A stretch of 58,793 nucleotides of DNA from a virus, in IMG/VR virus record IMGVR_UViG_3300048790_000047, positions 1 to 58,793 of that record; one strand, written 5' to 3'. A program made the position numbers and the translations under genes. The notes below the pieces were generated by a model, which was given only the letters and a program-made list of their open reading frames with translations, made no database searches and was not told the DNA's origin. Below, one piece after another: positions 29,551 through 36,394 of the stretch. Numbering within the stretch: the first letter of the stretch is position 1; every line of letters starts with the position of its first letter.

Positions 29551-31446
29551 ATGATTGATCCCAAAGCGCACCGTCTGTTGTTCCTGGACGCCGAGACATA
29601 TTTCGACGACGAGTATTCGTTGCGAAAAATGCCGACGCCCAATTACATCTTGGACCCACGGTTCGAGTTGCAGATGGTGGCTGTCAAAGAAGGGCGAGGC
29701 CAGACCCATATCATAGACGGGCCGGACTTCAGTGCGTTCCTCTCTGGGTTCGATCTAAAAAATACCACCACGGTAACATTCAACTCGCTCTTCGATAACT
29801 CGATCTTGGCGTGGCAGTACGGGTTCGTGCCCGCGCGCATGTTGGATGCGATGGGCATGGCGCGCACGCTGATGGGGCACAAGCTGCGGCGGTTCTCACT
29901 CGCTGCCGTTGGCGAGGCTCTGGGCGTAGGTATCAAAGGTGACGCCCTGATGAAGGTCAAAGGGATGCGAGCCGCGCAGATAAAGGCGGCTGGCCTCTGG
30001 CCTGAGTTTTCCAAGTACGCCATCCAAGACGTTGACGTGATGTTCGGCATCTTTACAAAGCTGATCAAGGACTTTCCCGCATCCGAGCAAAGGCTCATGG
30101 ACCTAGTGCTCCGCTGTTGCGTTGAGCCGCGCTTCCAGTTTGACATACCCCTAGCGACTTCGCACCTGCAAGAGGTCAAGGACGCCAAGAGCGCCATGCT
30201 TGCAGTGTCGGGCGTTGACGTGGTTACCCTTATGTCGGCGGTTAAATTCACCGACACGTTGCGAGGTTTGGGCGTCGATGTTGAAACGAAGACTTCGCCC
30301 ACCGGCCGGCAAGTGCCAGCTATCGCAAAGACTGATAAGTTTATGGAGACGCTGCTAGATCATCCCGACATGCGGGTGCAGGCTCTGGCTACTGCGAGGC
30401 TTGGCCACAAGAGCACGCTGGAGGAGACGCGCACCGAGAAGCTGCTGAGCATCGGCAATCTCGATTGGTCGCGTTACCACGGCGGTAAAAATCTCATGCC
30501 CGTCCCGCTGCGGTTCGGCGGCGCGCACACCCACCGCCTGTCTGGCGACTGGGGCATGAACATGCAGAACCTGCCATCGTCGCGCCAAGCCAAGTCGAAG
30601 CTGCGGCGCGCACTGATCGCGCCACCGGGCCACAAAGTTTTGACGTGCGACTTAGGACAGATCGAGGCGAGGCTTGTCGCGTGGATATGCGGTTGCGAGA
30701 ACTTGGTAAAGCAATTTGCGGACAAACTCGACCCATATTCCCTACTAGCTGAGGCTATCTTTGGCTATTCAGTTGATCGTAAAGGCGCGCAGAAGGCCGA
30801 GGGCTTCATTGGCAAGACCGGCATCTTGGGGCTGGGCTACGGCTGCGGAGCCGAGAAATTCTATACAATGGTCGCCATGCTGGCGCGCACGTCCGGTATT
30901 GACTTTCCCGCGCTGGGTATCACCTGGGACCGCAAGCTGGCGCAGAAGGCCGTTGACACGTATCGGCAAGAATACGAGGCGATAAAGTACGGCTGGTATC
31001 GGCTAGACCGCATACTAAAGACGGCATGGCTGGGGCTGAGCGGCCCGGCGAAATTCGGGCCATGCCTCATTGGTCACGGCGAGGTTAAGCTGCCGAGCGG
31101 CTTGAGCCTTATGTATGAGCGCCCGCACCTAGACCCTGAGAACGCCGAGTTGATGTATTTTTACGGCGGCGTCCCGCACAAAATTTATGGTGCGAAGATG
31201 CTTGAAAACATCGTGCAGGCTCTGGCGCGGATCGTCGTGATGAACGCCGCGCTGCGGCTTGCTGATCGCGGCTATCGCTTTGTCTTGCAGGCGCATGACG
31301 AGCTAGTGTTCATTGTTCCTGACGCGGACGTTGACAACGCTAAAAAGATCATTCATGGTGAAATGGTAAGGGTGCCCTCATGGGCAACGGGTTTGCCACT
31401 CACCGCTGACGTAGGCGTGGGAAACTCGTACGGGGAAGCGAAATGA
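29551..31446 (+). CDS. polA: DNA polymerase, family A (Pol I-like)
   Basis: 631 residues. 3'-5' exonuclease domain: 'LFLDAETYF' (ExoI, D13/E15), 'FNSLFDNSIL' (ExoII), 'YAIQDVDVMF' (ExoIII, Y-x-x-x-D). Polymerase motifs: 'VLTCDLGQIEARLVAWI' (motif A, about 363-379), 'IGKTGILGLGYG' (motif B region), 'LQAHDELVFIVP' (motif C, HDE near 583). The 5'-3' nuclease domain is absent, as usual for phage replicases. It is the replicative polymerase. Two degenerate palindrome copies lie inside (29762 and 30474). Confidence 0.95.
   Translation: MIDPKAHRLLFLDAETYFDDEYSLRKMPTPNYILDPRFELQMVAVKEGRGQTHIIDGPDFSAFLSGFDLKNTTTVTFNSLFDNSILAWQYGFVPARMLDAMGMARTLMGHKLRRFSLAAVGEALGVGIKGDALMKVKGMRAAQIKAAGLWPEFSKYAIQDVDVMFGIFTKLIKDFPASEQRLMDLVLRCCVEPRFQFDIPLATSHLQEVKDAKSAMLAVSGVDVVTLMSAVKFTDTLRGLGVDVETKTSPTGRQVPAIAKTDKFMETLLDHPDMRVQALATARLGHKSTLEETRTEKLLSIGNLDWSRYHGGKNLMPVPLRFGGAHTHRLSGDWGMNMQNLPSSRQAKSKLRRALIAPPGHKVLTCDLGQIEARLVAWICGCENLVKQFADKLDPYSLLAEAIFGYSVDRKGAQKAEGFIGKTGILGLGYGCGAEKFYTMVAMLARTSGIDFPALGITWDRKLAQKAVDTYRQEYEAIKYGWYRLDRILKTAWLGLSGPAKFGPCLIGHGEVKLPSGLSLMYERPHLDPENAELMYFYGGVPHKIYGAKMLENIVQALARIVVMNAALRLADRGYRFVLQAHDELVFIVPDADVDNAKKIIHGEMVRVPSWATGLPLTADVGVGNSYGEAK
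29762..29776. repeat. Degenerate palindrome copy (two mismatches)
   Basis: ATACCACCACGGTAA within the polymerase gene; the right half is intact. Listed as a weak member only. Confidence 0.4.
30474..30488. repeat. TTACCGYSRCGGTAA palindrome, one mismatch
   Basis: TTACCACGGCGGTAA inside the polymerase gene (encodes Tyr-His-Gly-Gly-Lys), mismatch at position 6. Confidence 0.75.
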
Positions 31447-31589
31447 AACTGAGCATCGCACTGCTGCTGATCCCGACTGTGTGCTACTCTGGCATATCAG
31501 CCAATGAAGCATGGCAAGGTCACTGGCCGCAAGCGCTAGTGTTCTTTGGCTATGCGCTGGCGAACACTGGCCTGATGGTGACGCTGTGA
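31443..31589 (+). CDS. Small membrane protein
   Basis: 48 residues, ATG overlapping the polymerase stop (ATGA) and TGA overlapping the next GTG. N-terminal 'LSIALLLIPTVCYSGI' and C-terminal 'ALVFFGYALANTGLMVTL' are hydrophobic: a possible signal peptide plus anchor or two short helices. Unknown. Confidence 0.55.
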   Translation: MKLSIALLLIPTVCYSGISANEAWQGHWPQALVFFGYALANTGLMVTL

Positions 31590-32188
31590 CCGCGACGGTA
31601 ACAAAACCCACAACGGCCTTTGAAGGTGACAAGCGTACAGGCGCGGACGACCGCGGCTTCTACATTCGCACGTTCACCGGCAAGCAATTTTACTGGGATG
31701 AAATCGAAAAGAACGAGTACGACATTCGTGACATTGCGCACGCGCTGTCGATGAACTGTCGCTGGACCGGACACGTAAAAAAATTCTACTCCGTGGCACA
31801 GCACAGCCTGATGTGCTCGATGCAGGTGCCGACCAAGCACGCGCTGGCAGCGCTGCTCCATGACGCGACCGAGGCATATGTTCACGATACTCCGTCGCCC
31901 CTTAAATGGTACCTACGCGAGCGCGGGTTCACGTCATTCGCAGACCTTGAGAAGCGGATCGACGTTGCCCTCAATAAGACGTTCGGCGTCACTCTGCCGC
32001 GAGACCCCTGTATAAAGGAAGCCGACCTCCGCATGTTGGCCACCGAGAACCGGGACCTTATGGAGCAGGGGCAAGAGAGCGAGTGGATGGTGAAGCCATA
32101 CGATTTTCGGATCACGCCGATCCCCCCGGAGCAGGCCGAGGCGTACTTTCTTAACCGCTACACCGCACTAACAGGAGTGACCCCATGA
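31586..32188 (+). CDS. HD-domain phosphohydrolase
   Basis: 200 residues, GTG at 31586 overlapping the previous stop. 'FYSVAQHSLMCSMQ' supplies the first His, 'ALLHDATEAYVHDTPSPLKWYL' the HD pair (about 91-92) and 'EADLRMLATENRDLM' the last Asp. This is the YfbR/5'-deoxynucleotidase-like phage HD family, acting on nucleotides. Next to the polymerase it likely adjusts dNTP pools. A one-mismatch palindrome overlaps its start codon (31587-31601). Confidence 0.88.
   Translation: MTATVTKPTTAFEGDKRTGADDRGFYIRTFTGKQFYWDEIEKNEYDIRDIAHALSMNCRWTGHVKKFYSVAQHSLMCSMQVPTKHALAALLHDATEAYVHDTPSPLKWYLRERGFTSFADLEKRIDVALNKTFGVTLPRDPCIKEADLRMLATENRDLMEQGQESEWMVKPYDFRITPIPPEQAEAYFLNRYTALTGVTP
31587..31601. repeat. 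TTACCGYSRCGGTAA palindrome, one mismatch
   Basis: TGACCGCGACGGTAA, mismatch at position 2, covering the start codon of the HD gene. Confidence 0.75.
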
Positions 32189-32736
32189 AAGCGTTTGAAG
32201 CCCTAGCACCGAGCGAAGAGCGTTTTGTACTTCCGCAACACGGACTTCCGCAATCGCAATCTGTGACTACCGCGCGTGCGCGCGCAGGAGAAAAAGCCGA
32301 GCCGACCCCGGCGGCCGCCGAGGCCCCCCGCCCAGGCGACGACATAAAGGGTGGCGCGCTAAAGATGGACATGGGCAAAGCCCCCCTCTTTACGCTGGTC
32401 ATGCAATACTTCCCGAAGGCTCTGACCGCGGTGGCGAACGTGAGCGAGTACGGCCTGCGGAAATATAATCCGGGTGGACCCGGTACAGGTTGGAAGCGCG
32501 TACCCGACGGCGCCAATAGGTATGGCGACGGATTGGTGCGGCACATCGTTAAAGAGTCTGTCGAAGGCCCGTACGACTTACAAGACAGCGGACTGGCGCA
32601 CGCCGCGCAGGCTGCGTGGAACGCACTAGCCCGTCTTGAGATACTACTGGAAGACGGATTGCTCCTCGACATGCGCGGCAACGAAATCGTGGACGGCAAG
32701 CCCGTGCTGGGTACAGCGCGTCCGGTCAAGATTTGA
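32185..32736 (+). CDS. dATP/dGTP diphosphohydrolase-like protein (DUF5664)
   Basis: 183 residues. The C-terminal 130 match the family: 'KGGALKMDMGKAPLFTLV', 'ALTAVANVSEYGLRKYNPGG...W', 'NRYGDGLVRHIVKESVEGPYDLQDSGLAHAAQAAWNALARLEIL'. The N-terminal 50 residues are Ala/Pro-rich linker. Often found with HD phosphohydrolases and polymerases in phages; it probably sanitises or shapes the dNTP pool. An intergenic palindrome follows. Confidence 0.85.
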   Translation: MKAFEALAPSEERFVLPQHGLPQSQSVTTARARAGEKAEPTPAAAEAPRPGDDIKGGALKMDMGKAPLFTLVMQYFPKALTAVANVSEYGLRKYNPGGPGTGWKRVPDGANRYGDGLVRHIVKESVEGPYDLQDSGLAHAAQAAWNALARLEILLEDGLLLDMRGNEIVDGKPVLGTARPVKI

Positions 32737-32738
32737 TT

Positions 32739-32753
32739 TTACCGCGACGGTAA
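32739..32753. repeat. TTACCGYSRCGGTAA palindrome, exact
   Basis: TTACCGCGACGGTAA, filling the 23-base gap before the next gene start at 32760. Confidence 0.92.
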
Positions 32754-32759
32754 CAGACT

Positions 32760-33056
32760 ATGTCTCGATCTCCAGGCGGCTGGGTTGAAACTGAAATTCG
32801 TCCGGCGCGCGAGTTTAGCGAAAAGACGAAGCTGGAGATTGCAGCCGGACAAAGGCAGGTGCGCAAGCACCTACGCGCGGAAACGATGCGCTTGTTCAGT
32901 GATCTATATAACTGCGACGTACACTATGTGGCCGCGACCGACGAAATGCACGTTTACGTTGGCAATACGCTGGTGTGGAAAGAAGACGTGGGAGTGTTTC
33001 CGACAGACCTATGTACGGCGCATGTCGCGCTGGCAATCGAAGCAGGTGTGAAGTGA
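32760..33056 (+). CDS. Small early protein, FP(S/T)-tail family
   Basis: 98 residues. It ends 'NTLVWKEDVGVFPTDLCTAHVALAIEAG', a tail shared with the genes at 33053 and 35347 (V-F/Y-P-S/T-D/E-x(3)-A-x-I/V-A/I-L). The start lies seven bases after the palindrome. Function unknown. Confidence 0.65.
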   Translation: MSRSPGGWVETEIRPAREFSEKTKLEIAAGQRQVRKHLRAETMRLFSDLYNCDVHYVAATDEMHVYVGNTLVWKEDVGVFPTDLCTAHVALAIEAGVK

Positions 33057-33337
33057 GCGAGTTGACGGGTGAAGCATTTAAGCTGGCGACTGACGCGCTA
33101 AACGCACGCAGCGACCGAGTAGAGCTTGTAGAGCGCTGGGCGCGAGCAAAGAAGATAACGGTGTACGAATTAAAAGAAGTGGAAAAGAATAACGGGTCAT
33201 TGCTTTTGCCGCGCCCCCCGTTTGGGGGGACAGACATTACCGTGGCAGTAAACGGGGCCAGACTTACCGAGCCGGCTAAGGTTTTTCCTAGTGAGCACAT
33301 GATCGCGCAGATCGCGCTTGGGATCGGAGCAGAGTGA
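33053..33337 (+). CDS. Small early protein, FP(S/T)-tail family
   Basis: 94 residues, GTG at 33053 overlapping the previous stop. Tail 'AKVFPSEHMIAQIALGIGAE' matches 32760 and 35347. A palindrome copy (33237-33251) encodes 'ITVAV' before the tail. Unknown. Confidence 0.65.
   Translation: MSELTGEAFKLATDALNARSDRVELVERWARAKKITVYELKEVEKNNGSLLLPRPPFGGTDITVAVNGARLTEPAKVFPSEHMIAQIALGIGAE
33237..33251. repeat. TTACCGYSRCGGTAA palindrome, one mismatch
   Basis: TTACCGTGGCAGTAA, identical in sequence to the copy at 21130. Confidence 0.8.
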
Positions 33338-33383
33338 TGGCTAACAATGATTTTTATCATCGAAGCAGGGCAGAGTAACAAAA

Positions 33384-34058
33384 ATGGGTAAGCAATTCGC
33401 GTGGTCATTCTCGAAGCTGAAAAATTTCGAGACGTGCCCGAAGCGCCACTACGAAATCGATATCGCCAAAACGTACGCAGAGGCCATGGAGCCTGGCGGC
33501 GCGCTGGACTGGGGCAACCAAGTGCACAAGGCGCTGGCGCTGGCGTGCGACGGTAAAGCGCCGCTGCCGCCTGAAATGGCCGATTACCAAAAGTGGGTTG
33601 ACAAGGTGCGAGCCGGCCCCGGTGATCTGTACGTTGAACAAAAATACGCGATCACAAAAGACTTCCAGAAAACAAGTTGGTTCGGTCACAACGCGTGGTA
33701 CCGGGGCATAGGCGACGTGGTGCGAGTAGCTGGCCCCGTGGCGCTGATCATGGACTGGAAGACGGGCAAGATACTCGTCGACAGCGTGCAGCTTATGCTG
33801 ATGGCGCAGTGTATCTTCAGCCACTTTCCACAGGTCAAGAAGGTCCGAAGCGAGTACGTATGGCTCAAAGAGGATTGCTCGACGCCAGAGTTGTTCGACC
33901 GGCAGGACGTGGCCGATGCTTGGGTGGGTGTGCTCGATCGCGTCGTCAACTTGGAGAACGCCGCCAAGTCGCAGAACTATCCGCCGAAGCCGGGCAAGCT
34001 GTGTCGTAAGTGGTGCCCAGTCATGAGTTGTCCCTACCACGGCAAGGGAGGCTACTGA
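33384..34058 (+). CDS. PD-(D/E)XK nuclease (Cas4/RecB-like)
   Basis: 224 residues. N-terminal 'WSFSKLKNFETCPKRHYEIDI' is the opening motif of PDDEXK_1/RecB-family nucleases; 'GNQVHKAL' gives the usual helix with His; 'GIGDVVRVAGPVALIMDWKTGK' carries the active-site D...D-x-K (DWKTGK near 122-127), and 'DSVQLMLMAQCIF' the Q-motif. C-terminal Cys residues ('LCRKWCPVMSCPYH') could bind a cluster or zinc as in Cas4/AddB-like proteins. Likely processes recombination or replication intermediates. Confidence 0.92.
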   Translation: MGKQFAWSFSKLKNFETCPKRHYEIDIAKTYAEAMEPGGALDWGNQVHKALALACDGKAPLPPEMADYQKWVDKVRAGPGDLYVEQKYAITKDFQKTSWFGHNAWYRGIGDVVRVAGPVALIMDWKTGKILVDSVQLMLMAQCIFSHFPQVKKVRSEYVWLKEDCSTPELFDRQDVADAWVGVLDRVVNLENAAKSQNYPPKPGKLCRKWCPVMSCPYHGKGGY

Positions 34059-34228
34059 TGCGACGATCCCACGTTGAAATGCGGTCTAACCAAAGCGTGA
34101 TTGCCCGGCAGTTCGTTAGCGAGACACACGATCACAAGCCAGATGCACCGGCAAGAGCAGCGCCGAAGCCGCTGACTAAAGAAGAGTTGATGGCGCGGTT
34201 GAGCGCCAAGTTCAAAGTTCGCAGTTAA
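34058..34228 (+). CDS. Small basic protein
   Basis: 56 residues, ATG overlapping the upstream stop (TGATG). Basic at both ends with a Pro/Ala-rich middle. 'TKEELMARLSAKFKVRS' could be a short DNA-binding helix. Unknown. Confidence 0.6.
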   Translation: MRRSHVEMRSNQSVIARQFVSETHDHKPDAPARAAPKPLTKEELMARLSAKFKVRS

Positions 34229-34243
34229 CGGGACAGGAATGAC

Positions 34244-34699
34244 ATGGATACCAAAGAACGCAGATTTATCACGGCGGCAGAGGAACTCTACAGCGCGGTC
34301 GCGCAAGGAAGCCGCATGGCTTGGCCTCCGCATCTTGTGAAGGCGATGGACGAGTTTGCCGCTGCCAGCAACGACAACGGCCCGATAACCGCCGCCGATC
34401 TTGCGAAGGCGCTGCGCCACATGGGCGTTAACGAGGACAAGTGGGATTGGTTGGCGCAGGAAGCCGCAATCATGCTTGAGGATCAAGCCGCCGAGATTAC
34501 CGACCTCCGCAACGGGAAACCGCAAGCCGGGAATGGCGCTGTGACGCCTGCGAAGCACATAATGTCCACAAACCTTTTAGCCATCGCGCAGCGCGAGGAA
34601 AGCCTTGGCCATGCCGAGTTGGCTAAGATCATAGAGGTCGCCGCGCACGAACTTGAGCGGCTATACGAACGCGAGCATTCATACATTCATAAGCCATAA
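34244..34699 (+). CDS. Hypothetical early protein
   Basis: 151 residues. Predominantly helical, with 'ITAADLAKALRHMGV' and a long C-terminal helix 'NLLAIAQREESLGHAELAKIIEVAAHELERLY'. No catalytic motif. Behind GGGACAGGAATGAC. Unknown. Confidence 0.7.
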   Translation: MDTKERRFITAAEELYSAVAQGSRMAWPPHLVKAMDEFAAASNDNGPITAADLAKALRHMGVNEDKWDWLAQEAAIMLEDQAAEITDLRNGKPQAGNGAVTPAKHIMSTNLLAIAQREESLGHAELAKIIEVAAHELERLYEREHSYIHKP

Positions 34700-34708
34700 G
34701 AGGTCACA

Positions 34709-34999
34709 GTGTCTGCTCGACGCGGCGTAGAACAAGGACGTGTATTTGCGATGCTCAAGCGCGAGATAGCCGCGCTGCCCGCTGGCGACCCGTTGCGTAT
34801 TCGACGTGAACGTACATTGGAGGCAAAAGTTGCCCGACGACAAAGACGACGACTTAGAAATTCCGGAGTGCCTTCGCAGGTATCCGGGCGAAATACGCCC
34901 CGCGTGGAAACCTACGCCAGCAGTAGTCGCTGCCAAGGAGGAGTGGGAGCGCCGCGAGGAAGTGATCCGCGAGCAGAAAGCTGCGGAGCGCAAGGCTAA
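34709..34999 (+). CDS. Very basic small protein (C-terminal part doubtful)
   Basis: 96 residues as an open frame, GTG at 34709. The first 50 are protein-like: 'VFAMLKREIAALPAGDPLRIRRERTLEAKVARRQRRRLR'. After that it overlaps the gene at 34830 and turns Ser/Gly-rich, so the annotated end may exceed the functional part. Confidence 0.45.
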   Translation: MSARRGVEQGRVFAMLKREIAALPAGDPLRIRRERTLEAKVARRQRRRLRNSGVPSQVSGRNTPRVETYASSSRCQGGVGAPRGSDPRAESCGAQG

Positions 35000-35108
35000 G
35001 AACGCCAGAGGGCTGGCAAAGGTGAGAGCTAAACACCCCGGTGAGAGATATGACCGGAAGCGAAAAATCTGGGTGCCTGTGGAGAAGATCGATGCGCTGG
35101 AAACGTGA
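34830..35108 (+). CDS. Small charged early protein
   Basis: 92 residues. I chose the TTG at 34830 because GGAGG lies eight bases before it; GTG at 34806 is an alternative. Strongly helical and charged ('PAVVAAKEEWERREEVIREQKAAERKAKNARGL'). Unknown. Confidence 0.6.
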   Translation: MPDDKDDDLEIPECLRRYPGEIRPAWKPTPAVVAAKEEWERREEVIREQKAAERKAKNARGLAKVRAKHPGERYDRKRKIWVPVEKIDALET

Positions 35109-35328
35109 GACAAGGCAAGCCCGGCGAGACCGGCAAGACAGCGAGCATTTTGCGTGGATCAAACTCGTGTCAGAATGGCATCGCACATTTGCGTGGCGGC
35201 CCCGGTACACCGAGGACGGTGGTATCTGCATGTGGATGGAGTTTGTCTTAACACGCAGGGTGTCGGGTGGGCACTGGCAATACCGCCCGATCACGATTTT
35301 GGAAACAGACATTTTACCGCGACGGTAA
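35092..35328 (+). CDS. Small early protein
   Basis: 78 residues from the ATG at 35092 behind GGAGA. Trp-rich ('AWIKLVSEWHRTFAWRPRY', 'MWMEFVLTRRVSGGHWQY'), two beta-hairpin-like segments. Its TAA is the right end of the exact palindrome at 35314-35328. Confidence 0.6.
   Translation: MRWKRETRQARRDRQDSEHFAWIKLVSEWHRTFAWRPRYTEDGGICMWMEFVLTRRVSGGHWQYRPITILETDILPRR
35314..35328. repeat. TTACCGYSRCGGTAA palindrome, exact
   Basis: TTACCGCGACGGTAA; spans the last codons and stop of the 35092 gene, 18 bases before the next start. Confidence 0.92.
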
Positions 35329-35346
35329 CGAAACAGGAGAACAAAA

Positions 35347-35847
35347 ATGTCTATATCAGACCGAGTGTACCCATACGAGTACGAGAACCGCCCTGCGACA
35401 GCCGCGCCTAGTCTTCCGCAGGGGTACTTGTCGGTGAGCGAAGTAGAGCGCCTCGCGAAAGCCGGCGTCAGCATTTCATACGACGCTATCCGCGAGAGGA
35501 TATATTCAGACATACCGGCTGAGGGGCCGCTTAACGAGACCGAGCGCATGATCAGGGCGTTCCAAGACCGCTGGTCCCTTGCACACGCGCCGCACGCGGA
35601 TTGTTATAACCATTCCAGTATCGTTGCCCTCATGCCGGTGCGGCACGGTGGCAAGGTGTATGTCATGGTCCAGATGCTTGGTCTCCCGCCGGTCATGCTC
35701 GAAGACGACGCCATGATGTATCCGTCGGATGCGCTCATAGCGAAGATCATCCTCTACAAAGAGACGCAGAAGAACACCGAAGACTTTGGGTCCGGGACGG
35801 GCGCAAACGCTACGCCTACTTCTACGAATGGGCGATTGACGCGATGA
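35347..35847 (+). CDS. Early protein, FP(S/T)-tail family, probably frameshifted into the next gene
   Basis: 166 residues as read. 'GYLSVSEVERLAKAGVSISYDAI' near the N-terminus; 'MMYPSDALIAKIILYKETQ' near 120-140 is the family tail seen at 32760 and 33053. After 'NTEDF' (about 35787) this frame becomes Gly/Thr/Asn-rich with poorer codon bias, while the -1 frame reads 'WVRDGRKRYAYFYEWAIDAM' with strong third-position GC and runs without a stop into the VRR-NUC gene. A missing base in the run ACTTTGGG or a -1 frameshift would fuse the two. Confidence 0.65.
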   Translation: MSISDRVYPYEYENRPATAAPSLPQGYLSVSEVERLAKAGVSISYDAIRERIYSDIPAEGPLNETERMIRAFQDRWSLAHAPHADCYNHSSIVALMPVRHGGKVYVMVQMLGLPPVMLEDDAMMYPSDALIAKIILYKETQKNTEDFGSGTGANATPTSTNGRLTR

Positions 35848-36146
35848 CACCCGAAGGCCGCGTCAAAGCAAAAGTCAACCGGCTGATCGCCAGCTACGAC
35901 TTAGTGTGGAAGTTCATGCCGGTGCAGATGGGTATGGGCGCTCCGTCGCTGGACTACATGCTGTGCGTGAACGGCCACTTTGACTGTGTCGAGACCAAGG
36001 TTAAGGGCAAGAAGATGACGCCGCGCCAAGAAGCAACCGCCGCGGCGATACGCGCTGCTGGCGGTACGGTGTTCGTGGTCGATGACGACACCTCGCTGCT
36101 GGTATTCGAGAGATATCTAATCAGCATGGGATGCAAGAAAAAATGA
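35844..36146 (+). CDS. VRR-NUC domain nuclease
   Basis: 100 residues from the ATG at 35844, which lacks a good ribosome site. 'VQMGMGAPSLDYMLCVNGHFDCVETKVKGKKMTPRQEATAAAIRAAGGTVFVV' is the compact VRR-NUC core (catalytic D...E-x-K: SLDYM...VETKV). Such small phage nucleases accompany SNF2-like helicases and act on branched DNA. The upstream coding signal suggests expression as a fusion with the preceding gene. The next gene overlaps by ATGA. Confidence 0.9.
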   Translation: MTPEGRVKAKVNRLIASYDLVWKFMPVQMGMGAPSLDYMLCVNGHFDCVETKVKGKKMTPRQEATAAAIRAAGGTVFVVDDDTSLLVFERYLISMGCKKK

Positions 36147-36394
36147 TCAAACACACTAAGAAAACCTTTACCCGTTGGACGCTACAGTGGCGCTCCGAAA
36201 ATAAACGCGACGGTCGCCGGGAGTATATGTGTGCCTCGATGAAAGGGCTGTTCGACACGCGTGCGGAAGCGCGAGCAGCCCAAGAGAACGAGTACTGTTA
36301 CCTGCAAGGGCGCCCTGATTTACGCGCTGAACCACATGGCTGGCTAGTCCCCAAAGTCGTCAAGGTAAAAGTCACAATCTCCATATGTCGATAG
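36143..36394 (+). CDS. Small basic protein
   Basis: 83 residues from the ATG at 36143 (ATGA overlap). Contains 'TRWTLQWRSENKRDGRREYMCA', 'TRAEARAAQENEYCYLQG' and a strand-rich end. Overlaps the helicase start by 10 bases. Unknown, probably replication-associated by context. Confidence 0.6.
   Translation: MIKHTKKTFTRWTLQWRSENKRDGRREYMCASMKGLFDTRAEARAAQENEYCYLQGRPDLRAEPHGWLVPKVVKVKVTISICR

Noticed and set aside
31586-32736. Idea that this is a 2-aminoadenine (Z) genome phage, because HD and dATP/dGTP hydrolase-like genes flank a family A polymerase
   Set aside because: No PurZ-like adenylosuccinate synthetase is present in the window, and the HD and hydrolase families are common in ordinary phages.
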